Shown: positions 26,962 to 36,304 of the stretch, in pieces
How positions within the stretch are numbered: the first letter of the stretch is position 1
Layout: every line of letters begins with the position of its first letter
Assembly: GCF_006740045.1 (NCBI RefSeq)
Contig: NZ_AP019749.1
Coordinates: 3,553,001-3,617,000 of the forward strand
Direction of reading: 5' to 3'
DNA length: 64,000 nt
From: Comamonas terrigena NBRC 13299
Lineage (GTDB): Bacteria; Pseudomonadota; Gammaproteobacteria; Burkholderiales; Burkholderiaceae_C
The notes under the pieces: generated by a model
What the model saw: only the letters and a program-made list of their open reading frames with translations
What the model was told of the DNA's origin: nothing
The model's database searches: none
Position numbers and translations under genes: made by a program

Positions 26962-27248
26962 GCTGCGGCCTCCACGCTCACCCGCACCAGAGCGGCTTCC
27001 TGGCGCCGCAGCGCAAACGTGGCCTGGCCAATGCGCACGGCTAGCGGGTCTCCCTGCGGAAAACCGGTGGCGATGATGCGCACCGGCTCGCCCGGCAGAA
27101 AACCGATTTCCATCAAGCGCAGCAGCGCTTCCTGACTGGCAGGTTCGTCGCTGGCCAGCAAATCCACCACCCGTGCCGGCACCTGCCGCGCGAGTTGGTC
27201 CAGGCCAATGGTGGCCGCTGCGCCGGAGGGCAAAGCAAAACTATTCAT
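26958..27248 (-). CDS. feoA: Ferrous iron transport protein A
   Basis: A 96-residue SH3-like protein required for FeoB activity. Its core is ALLRLMEIGFLPGEPVRIIA followed by GDPLAVRIGQATFALRRQEAALVRV, the usual FeoA domain; the ~30-residue N-terminal lead is a little longer than in E. coli FeoA (75 residues). ATG at 27248 is chosen over one 15 bases upstream. First gene of feoA-feoB-small Cys protein; a Fur-like site lies just upstream. Confidence 0.92.
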   Translation of the reverse strand: MNSFALPSGAAATIGLDQLARQVPARVVDLLASDEPASQEALLRLMEIGFLPGEPVRIIATGFPQGDPLAVRIGQATFALRRQEAALVRVSVEAAA

Positions 27249-27261
27249 GAAACACGCAATC

Positions 27262-27283
27262 AATCGCTACTTATTCTCATTTT
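27262..27283 (-). promoter_or_regulatory. Fur-box-like site upstream of feoA
   Basis: The sequence contains ATTCTCATT, a near-consensus Fur half site; on the minus strand it reads AATGAGAAT. The other half is poor. Position 14-35 bp before the feoA start is right for iron repression, but the site is only half convincing. Confidence 0.45.
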
Positions 27284-27467
27284 CACTCCAAACAGCCTGG
27301 TCTGTCTTGCGCCAGGACAGAACTGGAGTGTCAGCGGCCACCCTGTGAACAGGGCCATAGGGGCGGAAGCGCCCCGTCCCGGTGGCGTGTGCTCCCGAGT
27401 CGCCGTGGCCGGCCGTGCGCAATTGCGTTCAATACAGATCCAGCGCCGCCGCGCACAGTGCGCCGCT

Positions 27468-28112
27468 GTGACCGAACTCCCCTCCCCCTCCCTGCTGTCT
27501 TCGCTGCTGGCCATGGCCAGTTTCGCCCTGGTGGGCGCCATCACGCCAGGCCCGGTGAATGTGCTGGCCCTGCGCCATGGCAGCCAGGCGCCGCGCCATA
27601 TTGCGCTGCTGTATGTGCTGGGCGCCAGTGTCAGCTACGCCGCCGTGGTCTGGTGCATGGGCCAGGGCGCCCGGCAGCTGGTGGACGGGTTGCCGCGCCT
27701 GGCAGGCACCGCGCAATGGCTGTGCGCAGCCTATTTGCTGTGGCTGGCCTGGCGCCTTGCCCGCTCCGCAGCCCACCCCGCTGCTGCCGATGGCACCACC
27801 CTGCCCCACCAGCCCACCCCGGCCGCCCAGGCCTTTGTCCAGGGTGTGGCGGTGCAGACGCTCAACCCCAAGGCCTGGCTGTTTGCCCTGTCGGCGGTGG
27901 GCGTGTTTGCCCTGCCCAGCGCAAGGGGCAGCCCCGCAGCGCTGTACCTGCTGTGTGCCATCTCGCTGCTGGCCTGCCTGCTGGGCGTGGGTTGCTGGGC
28001 GCTGCTGGGGCGGGTGCTGACCAGCTGGCTGTCCACGCCCCGGCGCCAGCAGGCACTGCACTATGCCCTGGCAGCCCTGCTGGTGGCCAGCGTACTGGGC
28101 ATGCTGGCATGA
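27468..28112 (+). CDS. LysE/RhtB family amino-acid exporter
   Basis: A 214-residue membrane protein with about six hydrophobic segments and the family start LAMASFALVGAITPGPVNVLALRHG near residues 14-38 (GPVN variant of the TPGP motif), then the mid-protein VQGVAVQTLNPKAWLF signature. LysE/RhtB proteins export basic or neutral amino acids. The start used is a GTG (MTELPSPS); coding character begins there although the frame is open upstream. It is followed 10 bp later by an AraC regulator on the same strand, which suggests that the regulator controls the exporter. Cargo unknown. Confidence 0.85.
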   Translation: MTELPSPSLLSSLLAMASFALVGAITPGPVNVLALRHGSQAPRHIALLYVLGASVSYAAVVWCMGQGARQLVDGLPRLAGTAQWLCAAYLLWLAWRLARSAAHPAAADGTTLPHQPTPAAQAFVQGVAVQTLNPKAWLFALSAVGVFALPSARGSPAALYLLCAISLLACLLGVGCWALLGRVLTSWLSTPRRQQALHYALAALLVASVLGMLA

Positions 28113-28122
28113 TGTGCCGGAC

Positions 28123-28920
28123 ATGACGGCCCAGCCCCACCAGTTCCACCGCCACCCGGCCCTGCCCTGGGCCGAACTGCGCGTGAGCCGCCAGTCCCCC
28201 CACTGCTACCGGCTGCACACGCATATGGAGTATTCGCTGGGCATCGTGGATGCCGGCAGCGCCGTGTTCCAGCACGCCGATGGTGCGCAGCCCATGGCGG
28301 CCGGCAGTGTGGTGCTGATCGAGCCCGGCGTCTGGCATGCCTGCAACCCGGCGCAGGTGGCAGCCTGGTCTTACCGCATGCTCTATGTGCAGGCCGACTG
28401 GCTGCATGCCCAGCTGGGGGTGGCGGGCCTGCGCTTTGTGCAACGCGCCCGGCACGACGCGGCAACCACAGCGGCGGTGCAGCGGCTGTGCCAAAACTTG
28501 CTGGAAGGCGATGCCGCGGCCTGGACGCAGGCACTGACCGCCCTGCTGCGCCAGCCCGCCATCGCCCACCTGCTGGCAGCACCGCCGGCCCTCCCGGCCA
28601 GCGATGCGGCGGTGCACCACGCCCTGCAGCGGCTGCACCGCCAGCCGGATGCGACGCCCAGTGTGCAGGATCTGGCCCGGGCCGAAGGCATGAGCGCCTC
28701 GCGCTTTATCCGCCACTTCAAGGCCGCCACCGGCGTCACGCCTGGTGCCTACCGCTTGAATCTGCGCCTGAACGGTGCGCGCCGGCTGCTGGCCGAGGGG
28801 GCGGCGCTGGCCGATGCGGCCCATGCCATGGGCTTTGCCGACCAGGCCCATCTGCAGCGCGCCTTCAAGGCCCACCATGCGCTGACACCCGGGCGCTATG
28901 CCCAGGGCGCCCGGCCCTGA
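28123..28920 (+). CDS. AraC-family transcriptional regulator
   Basis: A 265-residue regulator. The N-terminal ~150 residues are a cupin-like sensor (SPHCYRLHTHMEYSLGIVDAGSAVF... VLIEPGVWHACNP) of the AraC ligand-binding type. Residues ~175-265 hold two helix-turn-helices with VQDLARAEGMSASRFIRHFK and LADAAHAMGFADQAHLQRAF, ending in the family's FKAHHALTPGRY. It lies 10 bp after the LysE-type exporter gene and is probably co-transcribed; autoregulation of the pair by an amino acid is likely but inferred. Confidence 0.9.
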   Translation: MTAQPHQFHRHPALPWAELRVSRQSPHCYRLHTHMEYSLGIVDAGSAVFQHADGAQPMAAGSVVLIEPGVWHACNPAQVAAWSYRMLYVQADWLHAQLGVAGLRFVQRARHDAATTAAVQRLCQNLLEGDAAAWTQALTALLRQPAIAHLLAAPPALPASDAAVHHALQRLHRQPDATPSVQDLARAEGMSASRFIRHFKAATGVTPGAYRLNLRLNGARRLLAEGAALADAAHAMGFADQAHLQRAFKAHHALTPGRYAQGARP

Positions 28921-29044
28921 AGCCGGCTGGCGGCGGCGCTAAACCACCGCAGCAGACCCCGGCAATCCGCGAGCCCCACCATCGCCAGGCGCGAACACAC
29001 CGATACTTGAGGGTTTTGGCACACCCTTTGAACGGAATCGACGC

Positions 29045-30409
29045 ATGGCCGATTTTCAGCAGATCCAGCAACGCGAAACCGGCTTGCAGCAACACCTGAC
29101 CAGCGCCCAGATGGTGATGATCGCCATCGGCGGCGCCGTGGGCACTGGCCTGTTCATGGGCAGCGCCTTTGCCATCGGCTTTGCCGGGCCGGCGGTGCTG
29201 GTCAGCTACGCGATTGGCGCCTTCATTGCCCTGCTGCTGATCGGCTGCCTGGGCGAGATGACAGTGGCCCACCCCACCTCCGGCTCGTTCGGGGCCTACG
29301 CCGAGTACTACCTGGGCCCGATGGCGGGCTTTGTGGTGCGCTATGCCTACTGGGCCGCCCTGGTGCTGGCCGTGGGCATGGAGGTGACGGCCGTGGGCAT
29401 GTACATGGCCTATTGGTTCAAGGAGGTGCCCCAGTGGGTCTGGGTGGGCCTCTTCTCGGCCGTGCTGATCGGCGTGAACCTGCGCAGCGTCAAGGTCTAC
29501 GGCGCGGTGGAATACGGCTTCTCGGCCATCAAGGTGGCGGCCATCGTGGCCTTTGTGCTGATCGGTGCCTATGTGGTGTTCGGCACGTCCACACCCGGCA
29601 TCGGCTTGGCCAACTACCAGTTGGGCGGCGGCTTCTGGGCCAAGGGGGCCTGGGGCATGTGGCTGGGGGTGATCGTGGCCATGTTCAGCTACCTGGGCGT
29701 GGAAGCCATTGCCGTGGCGGCCGGCGAGGCCCAGCACCCGCAGCAGGCGGTGCAGACCGCGATGAAGACCACGGTGCTGCGCCTGGTGCTGTTCTATCTG
29801 CTGACGCTGGCGCTGATGCTAGCCATCGTGCCCTGGACCGATGCCGCCACCCAGACCAGCCCCTTTGTGCGAGTGATGCAGGTGCTGAACATTCCGTTCG
29901 CTGCCGGCGTGCTGAACTTTGTGGTGCTGGTGGCCGCGCTGTCGGCCATGAACAGCCAGCTCTACACCACCTCGCGCATGATGTTCAGCCTGGCCCGCGC
30001 CCGGCAGGCGGCGCGCGTGTTCGGTGTGACCAATGCCAACGGCGTGCCGGTGGCCGCCATTCTGGTCTCCAGCCTGGGCGCGGCCGTGGCCATGTTCATC
30101 AATGCCTTCTGGCCCAAGGAATCGTTCGTCTGGATGATGTCGATTGCCATGTTCGGCGCCATGTTTGCCTGGTTCATGGTGTTTGTCACCCACCTGGCGT
30201 TCCGCCGCCGCCGCATGCGCGAAGGCGCACCAGCCATTGCCTTTCGCATGTGGGGCTTTCCGTGGCTGACGCTGCTGGGGGCCGTGCTGATGGGCGCCGT
30301 GCTGCTGACCACGGCCTTCACCCCCGCGTTCCGCCTGACGCTGGCCTTTGGTCTGCCCTGGCTGGCGGTGCTGGCCGGTCTGTACCTGCTGCGCCGCAAC
30401 AAGGGCTGA
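29045..30409 (+). CDS. APC-superfamily amino-acid permease (AAT type)
   Basis: A 454-residue permease with 12 hydrophobic segments. It opens with [20 protein letters not shown], the Gly-rich first helix of the amino-acid transporter family, then [21 protein letters not shown] and [22 protein letters not shown], typical of proline/GABA/aromatic amino-acid:H+ symporters. ACGGAA lies 9 bases before the ATG. It stands just upstream of kynB-kynU on the same strand with a terminator between, so uptake of tryptophan or kynurenine is a reasonable but unproven role. Confidence 0.88.
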   Translation: MADFQQIQQRETGLQQHLTSAQMVMIAIGGAVGTGLFMGSAFAIGFAGPAVLVSYAIGAFIALLLIGCLGEMTVAHPTSGSFGAYAEYYLGPMAGFVVRYAYWAALVLAVGMEVTAVGMYMAYWFKEVPQWVWVGLFSAVLIGVNLRSVKVYGAVEYGFSAIKVAAIVAFVLIGAYVVFGTSTPGIGLANYQLGGGFWAKGAWGMWLGVIVAMFSYLGVEAIAVAAGEAQHPQQAVQTAMKTTVLRLVLFYLLTLALMLAIVPWTDAATQTSPFVRVMQVLNIPFAAGVLNFVVLVAALSAMNSQLYTTSRMMFSLARARQAARVFGVTNANGVPVAAILVSSLGAAVAMFINAFWPKESFVWMMSIAMFGAMFAWFMVFVTHLAFRRRRMREGAPAIAFRMWGFPWLTLLGAVLMGAVLLTTAFTPAFRLTLAFGLPWLAVLAGLYLLRRNKG

Positions 30410-30446
30410 ACGCTGCAGCCCGGCCCAAAACCGACCATACTGCCCA

Positions 30447-30479
30447 GCCTGCGCCCGCCTCCGGTCGCAGGCTTTTTTG
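30447..30479 (+). terminator. Intrinsic terminator just upstream of kynB
   Basis: GCCTGCG / CGCAGGC stem around a 12-nt loop followed by TTTTTT. It ends the permease transcript but sits only 10 nt before the kynB ATG. Confidence 0.85.
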
Positions 30480-30488
30480 TTTGCTGCC

Positions 30489-31130
30489 ATGACCGCTGAC
30501 ACCCAACGCACCCTGTGGGACATCTCCCCCGCCATCCACGCCGCTGCACCGGTCTTCCCGGGGGACACGCCGTACAGCCAGCAATGGTGCGCCACCATCG
30601 GCCCGGGCTGCCCGGTGAATGTCAGCGCCATCACGCTGAGTCCCCATGTGGGTGCCCACGCCGATGCGCCGCTGCACTACGACCCGCAGGGCGCTGCCAT
30701 CGGTGCGGTCGATCTGGCCCCGTTCCTGGGCCGCTGCCGCGTGATCCACGCCATCGATTGCGGGCCGCTGATCGAATGGCGGCACATCGCGCACGCCATC
30801 ACGCCCGACCTGCCTGCGCGCGTGCTGGTGCGCACCTACCAGCAGGCCCCTGCCACCTGGGATGGCGCGCTGGCCGCCTATGCACCCGAGACGGTGCAGC
30901 GCCTGGCCGACCTCGGCGTGCAGCTGATCGGTATCGACACCGCCAGCATCGACCCGGCCAGCAGCAAGACCCTGGACAGCCACCAGGTCATCCGCCAGCG
31001 CAATCTGCGCGTGCTGGAGAACCTGGTGCTCGACGCGGTTCCCGCAGGCGATTACGAGCTGATTGCCCTGCCGCTCAAGCTCACCGAGGCCGATGCCTCC
31101 CCGGTGCGCGCCGTGCTGCGCGCCCTGTGA
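30489..31130 (+). CDS. kynB: Kynurenine formamidase
   Basis: Hydrolyses N-formylkynurenine to kynurenine and formate, step 2 of tryptophan degradation. The 213-residue protein is of the bacterial cyclase-like KynB family: [21 protein letters not shown] at the N-terminus, metal ligands H53, H57 and D59 in [14 protein letters not shown], and [20 protein letters not shown]. Its length is typical (~210). No Shine-Dalgarno is seen; a terminator stem-loop occupies that place. kynU follows after 85 bp on the same strand. Confidence 0.95.
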   Translation: MTADTQRTLWDISPAIHAAAPVFPGDTPYSQQWCATIGPGCPVNVSAITLSPHVGAHADAPLHYDPQGAAIGAVDLAPFLGRCRVIHAIDCGPLIEWRHIAHAITPDLPARVLVRTYQQAPATWDGALAAYAPETVQRLADLGVQLIGIDTASIDPASSKTLDSHQVIRQRNLRVLENLVLDAVPAGDYELIALPLKLTEADASPVRAVLRAL

Positions 31131-31215
31131 CCCGCTGCGGCACATTCCGGCGAAAATCGGCGGTTTGCGCCATGCCCCTGCGCGCAAGCTGCCATCCGAA
31201 ACGAGACAACTTTCC

Positions 31216-32520
31216 ATGCCCCTGACCCTGCAAGACTGCCGCACCCTGGATGCCAACGATGTGCTGCGCCCGCTGCGCGCGCGCTTTGCCCTGCCCGAAG
31301 GGGTGATCTACCTGGACGGCAATTCCCTGGGCGCCCAGCCCAAGGCCGCCGCCGCCTGCGCCGCACGGGTGGTGGAACAGGAATGGGGCCAGGGCCTGAT
31401 CCGTTCGTGGAACAGCGCCGGCTGGATCGACCTGCCCCGGCGCCTAGGCGACCAGTTTGCCCCCTGGGTCGGCGTCGGCCCGGGCGAGCTGGTGTTCACC
31501 GACACCACCTCCATCAATCTGTACAAGGTGCTGACGGCTGCCGCCCGCATCGCCCAGGAAGACGCACCGGAGCGCAAGAAGCTCATCAGCGAACGCAGCA
31601 ACTTCCCCACCGATCTGTACATCGCCCAGTCGGTCTGCCAGGAATATGGACTGGAGCTGGTGCTGCTGGAGCCCGAAGAGATTGCCGCGGCCCTGCAGCC
31701 CGATGTGGCGATTTGCATGCTCACCCATGTCAACTACCGCACCGGCGCCATGCACGCCATGCAGGAGGTCACCGCCGCCGCACACGCCCAGGGGATTCTG
31801 TGCATCTGGGACCTGTGCCACAGCGCCGGCGCCGTGCCGGTGGACCTGCACGGCGCCAACGCCGACTTTGCCGTGGGCTGCAGCTACAAATACCTGAACG
31901 GCGGCCCCGGTGCGCCGGCCTTTGTCTGGGCCCATCCACGGCTGATCAACCGCTTCTGGCAGCCGCTGTCGGGCTGGTTCGGCCATGCCGCGCCCTTCCA
32001 GTTCACACCCGACTACCAGCCGGCCGCCGGCATCGACCGCTATCTGTGCGGCACGCAGTCGGCCCTGTCCCTGAGCGTGCTGCAATGCGGGCTGGATGTG
32101 TTCACCGAGGCCGAGCCGTATGGCGGCATGGCCGCGCTGCGCCGCAAGTCGCTGGCGCTGACCGATCTGTTCATGCAGCTGGTCCAGGAACGCTGCCAGG
32201 GCCATGGCCTGGGCTTTGCCACCCCCGGTGACCACGCCCTGCGCGGCTCCCAGGTCTGCCTGACCCGCAGCGAAGGCCTGGGGGTCGACGGCAAGGACAG
32301 CGGCGCCTACGCCATCGTTCAGGCCCTGATCGCGCGCGGCGTGATCGGCGACTTCCGCAAGGGCGACGGCGGCAAGCACCTGGACATTCTGCGCTTTGGT
32401 TTCACCCCGCTGTATGTGGGTTTTGAAGACGTGTGGCACGCCGTGGAGCACCTGCACCAGGTGCTGGAATCGGGGGAATGGCGCCAGCCGCAATTCAACC
32501 AGGTGCATGCGGTGACCTGA
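31216..32520 (+). CDS. kynU: Kynureninase
   Basis: PLP enzyme that cleaves kynurenine to anthranilate and alanine. The 434-residue protein has YLDGNSLGAQPKAA near the N-terminus, a substrate/PLP region HVNYRTGAMHAMQEVT, and the Schiff-base lysine K225 in GCSYKYLNGGPGAPAF, all characteristic of kynureninase. The ATG chosen aligns with family starts; the frame extends upstream into the kynB gap without coding sense. With kynB and kynA it completes tryptophan-to-anthranilate conversion; no anthranilate-degrading genes are in the window. Confidence 0.95.
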   Translation: MPLTLQDCRTLDANDVLRPLRARFALPEGVIYLDGNSLGAQPKAAAACAARVVEQEWGQGLIRSWNSAGWIDLPRRLGDQFAPWVGVGPGELVFTDTTSINLYKVLTAAARIAQEDAPERKKLISERSNFPTDLYIAQSVCQEYGLELVLLEPEEIAAALQPDVAICMLTHVNYRTGAMHAMQEVTAAAHAQGILCIWDLCHSAGAVPVDLHGANADFAVGCSYKYLNGGPGAPAFVWAHPRLINRFWQPLSGWFGHAAPFQFTPDYQPAAGIDRYLCGTQSALSLSVLQCGLDVFTEAEPYGGMAALRRKSLALTDLFMQLVQERCQGHGLGFATPGDHALRGSQVCLTRSEGLGVDGKDSGAYAIVQALIARGVIGDFRKGDGGKHLDILRFGFTPLYVGFEDVWHAVEHLHQVLESGEWRQPQFNQVHAVT

Positions 32521-32524
32521 ACCC

Positions 32525-33166
32525 ATGGCCCAACGCATTGCCATCATCGACTTTGAAACCACCGGCATGAGCCCGGCGCACGGCGCGCGGGCTGCCGAGG
32601 TGGGGATTGTGCTGATCGAGGGCGGGCGCATCGTGGACCGCTACCAGAGTCTGATGAACACCGGGCAGCGCATGCCCTGGAGCATCACCCAGCTCACCGG
32701 CATCACCAACGCCATGCTGCAGGATGCCCCGGCGGCCGACACCGTGATGCGCGAAGCTGCCGCCTTTGTGGGTGACGCCCCCATGGTGGCGCACAACGCC
32801 TCGTTCGACAGCAAGTTCTGGGCGGACGAGCTGCAGCGCCTGGGTATCCCTCCGCAACAGCCTTTCGCCTGCACCGTGCTGCTGTCGCGCCGCCTCTACC
32901 CCGAAGCGCCCAGCCATTCGCTGGGCCGCATCGTGCGCCACCTGCAACTGCCGCCTGCCGACAAGGCCCACCGCGCGCTGGCCGATGCCGAGATGACCGC
33001 CCACCTGCTGCTGCGCATGCAGGCCGATCTGCAGCAGCGCTGGCACATCCCCGATGCCCACCACGCCCTGCTGCAACAGTTGCAGGTCTGTCAGAAGAAA
33101 CACCTGGCACTGCTGCTGCAGCGGCTGTCGCAGGCACAGACGCAACCGCAGCTGCCCGGCCTGTGA
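32525..33166 (+). CDS. 3'-5' exonuclease, DEDDh (DnaQ-like)
   Basis: A 213-residue exonuclease with the DEDDh motifs Exo I IIDFETTGMSP, Exo II AHNASFDSKF and Exo III KAHRALADAEMT (the H and D of the family). It resembles stand-alone DnaQ-like exonucleases such as ExoX or DNA polymerase III epsilon homologues without the clamp-loader tail. It starts 4 bases after the kynU stop, so it is translationally linked to a catabolic gene by position only. It converges with the alkA-like and ada-like repair genes, which may be the more meaningful neighbourhood. Confidence 0.9.
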   Translation: MAQRIAIIDFETTGMSPAHGARAAEVGIVLIEGGRIVDRYQSLMNTGQRMPWSITQLTGITNAMLQDAPAADTVMREAAAFVGDAPMVAHNASFDSKFWADELQRLGIPPQQPFACTVLLSRRLYPEAPSHSLGRIVRHLQLPPADKAHRALADAEMTAHLLLRMQADLQQRWHIPDAHHALLQQLQVCQKKHLALLLQRLSQAQTQPQLPGL

Positions 33167-33188
33167 GCGGCCCGGTTGTCCGTCTGCC

Positions 33189-34220
33189 CTAATACGCCTG
33201 GGACGACAGAGAGGCCCACAGGTGCGCCGCCACCAGCGCGCGCCAGGGGGCAAACGGCGCCAGCCAGTCACGCGCCCGGGCCTCGGTGATGCGCTCCACG
33301 CCCTGCAGCCGGGCCAGGGCTTTGCGCACGGCCACATCGCCGTGCAGACTGCCATCGGGCCAACCCAGACCGCGCAGCAGCGTGTAGTGCACGGTCCAGG
33401 GACCGATGCCGGGCACGGCCAGCAACTGCTGCATGGCCGCATCCACGTCCGCCGCACGCATCGCGCCGGCATCGCTGGCCTGCACCCAGTCTTCCAGCGG
33501 CAGCGCCCCGCGGTCCACCTCGGCGGCCAGTGCCAGCAGCGCCCGCGTCTTGGACTGGGAGTAGCCGGCAGCGCGCAGGCCATCCGGCCCCAGTTGCGCC
33601 ACCTGGGCAGCGTTGGGATAGGTCCACAGCCCGGGCGCTCCCGCATCGCCATGGCCATCCTGCGCCAGCGGCGTGCCTGCGGCGCGGATCAAGCGGCGGC
33701 GCAGCGCCACGGCCGCCGCCACACTGATCTGCTGGCCGGTGATGGCCCAGGTCAGCGCCTCCCAGGCCGTGGGGGCCGCCGGGACATGCAGACCCTGCTG
33801 GGAACGCAGCAGCGGGCCCAGCAGCGGGTGATCGGCATGGGCGGTTTCCAGCGCCTCGGGCGGATAGGCCAGGCCCAGCATGCGACGCGCGGTGGCCGCC
33901 CAGCGGGCCTGGGTGCCGGCATCGGCGTGGTGGTGCGCAGGCAGGTACAAGGTGGCGCGCACCTGCAGCGGGCCGTCCGCGGACGGGGCCACAGACGGGG
34001 CTGTGGCCTCCCACACCAGCTCCATCCAGGCCGCCTGGCCTTCCCAGTCCAGCCCTTTGCGCAGGCGCGGCAGGCCGTCGGCCCCCTGCGTGATCTGCTC
34101 CGCCAGCTGCTCGGCATCGCGCTGGTGGAAGGACAGCACTTCCTGCAGCCGGTACCCCGCAGGCAGCGGCTGCACATGGTGCAGTGCCGCCGGGATTTTC
34201 TGGGCAGATAAGGAAGGCAT
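33189..34220 (-). CDS. alkA: DNA-3-methyladenine glycosylase II (AlkA-like)
   Basis: Base-excision glycosylase that removes alkylated purines. The 343-residue protein has an AlkA N-terminal domain (residues ~10-130) and a HhH-GPD catalytic domain: WAITGQQISVAAAVALRRRLI, the hairpin LAVPGIGPWTVHYTLLRGLG at 268-287 and the catalytic aspartate, probably D295, in SLHGDVAVRK. Longer than E. coli AlkA (282) owing to insertions at ~75-105 and ~180-200. No ribosome site before the ATG. It follows the ada-like gene after 47 bp on the same strand, the usual adaptive-response pairing. Confidence 0.92.
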   Translation of the reverse strand: MPSLSAQKIPAALHHVQPLPAGYRLQEVLSFHQRDAEQLAEQITQGADGLPRLRKGLDWEGQAAWMELVWEATAPSVAPSADGPLQVRATLYLPAHHHADAGTQARWAATARRMLGLAYPPEALETAHADHPLLGPLLRSQQGLHVPAAPTAWEALTWAITGQQISVAAAVALRRRLIRAAGTPLAQDGHGDAGAPGLWTYPNAAQVAQLGPDGLRAAGYSQSKTRALLALAAEVDRGALPLEDWVQASDAGAMRAADVDAAMQQLLAVPGIGPWTVHYTLLRGLGWPDGSLHGDVAVRKALARLQGVERITEARARDWLAPFAPWRALVAAHLWASLSSQAY

Positions 34221-34267
34221 CTTGTGTGGCAGCCCGGCCCGCAGGCGGCTGCGTTGCTGGAAAAGGT

Positions 34268-35170
<903 letters not shown>

Positions 35171-35301
35171 GGCAACAGGTTTTCCGGGGGATGGCTGCAC
35201 TCTAAAGCGTGGCGCGCCATCGCGCCTCCACATTCTTGCAGGCTGCGCTTTCGGTTACCCTGCGCGCTGTTTTGCCGATTGCCCACGACTGCGACTGCCC
35301 C

Positions 35302-36186
35302 ATGACCACCGAATCCTCCGGCTGCCCGATGCACGGCAGCGGCCGCCCGGCCTCCATCGTCCACGAAGAAAAAGCCCAGCTGGATTTCAGCCGGGACATG
35401 AGCTACGGCGACTACCTGCAGCTGGACCAGATCCTCACGGCACAGAAACCGCTGTCGCCCGCCCATGATGAAATGCTGTTCATCGTCCAGCACCAGACCA
35501 GCGAGCTGTGGATGAAGCTGATGCTGCACGAGCTGCGGGCCGCCATCGCCGCGCTGGCCAGCCCACAGGCCGACACCCGGCCCGAGGCCTTCAAGATGCT
35601 GGCCCGCGTGAGCCGCATCATGGAGCAGCTGGTCAACGCCTGGACCGTGCTCTCGACCATGACGCCGCCGGAATACACGGCCATGCGCCCCTACCTGGCC
35701 AATTCCAGCGGCTTTCAAAGCTACCAGTACCGCAGCATCGAGTTTTCGCTGGGCAACAAGAATGCCGCCATGCTGCAGCCCCACGCCCACCGCAGCGATC
35801 TGCTGGAACAGGTGCAGGCCGCCTACCAGGCACCTTCGCTGTACGACGTGGCGCTGCAACTGCTGGCACGCGAAGGCCTGGAGGTGCCGGCCGACCGGCT
35901 GCAGCGCGACTGGACCCAGCCCTACGAAGCCAGCGAAGGCGTGAAGCAGGCCTGGCTGACCGTCTACCGCAACCCGCAACAGCACTGGGACCTGTACCAG
36001 CTGGGCGAAAAGCTGGCCGATATCGAAGACGCCTTCCGTCTGTGGCGTTTTCGCCACCTGACCACAGTGGAACGCGTGATCGGCTTCAAGCGCGGTACGG
36101 GCGGTACCGGCGGCGTGAGTTATCTGAAAAAGATGCTGGATGTGGTGCTGTTCCCGGAAATCTGGAGCCTGCGCACCGAGCTGTGA
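35302..36186 (+). CDS. kynA: Tryptophan 2,3-dioxygenase
   Basis: Heme dioxygenase that opens the indole ring of L-tryptophan to N-formylkynurenine, step 1 of the kynurenine pathway. The 294-residue protein has [20 protein letters not shown] (active-site F60, H64), [13 protein letters not shown], the proximal heme histidine H252 in [13 protein letters not shown], and the substrate-carboxylate loop GTGGTGG at 266-272. It is separated from kynB-kynU by 2.8 kb holding repair genes, two of them on the opposite strand, so it must have its own promoter in the 131-bp ada-kynA gap. Confidence 0.97.
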   Translation: MTTESSGCPMHGSGRPASIVHEEKAQLDFSRDMSYGDYLQLDQILTAQKPLSPAHDEMLFIVQHQTSELWMKLMLHELRAAIAALASPQADTRPEAFKMLARVSRIMEQLVNAWTVLSTMTPPEYTAMRPYLANSSGFQSYQYRSIEFSLGNKNAAMLQPHAHRSDLLEQVQAAYQAPSLYDVALQLLAREGLEVPADRLQRDWTQPYEASEGVKQAWLTVYRNPQQHWDLYQLGEKLADIEDAFRLWRFRHLTTVERVIGFKRGTGGTGGVSYLKKMLDVVLFPEIWSLRTEL

Positions 36187-36304
36187 GCCGGGCGGGCCGG
36201 TGGCGCCGCGGCGCACGCGGCCTCCCGCCCCCGTTTTTCGCCTGTGCGCGACAGCACGCAGGTGCGGATTTCGCTAGGCTTGCGTCCCAGGAGACTCCCC
36301 ACCC

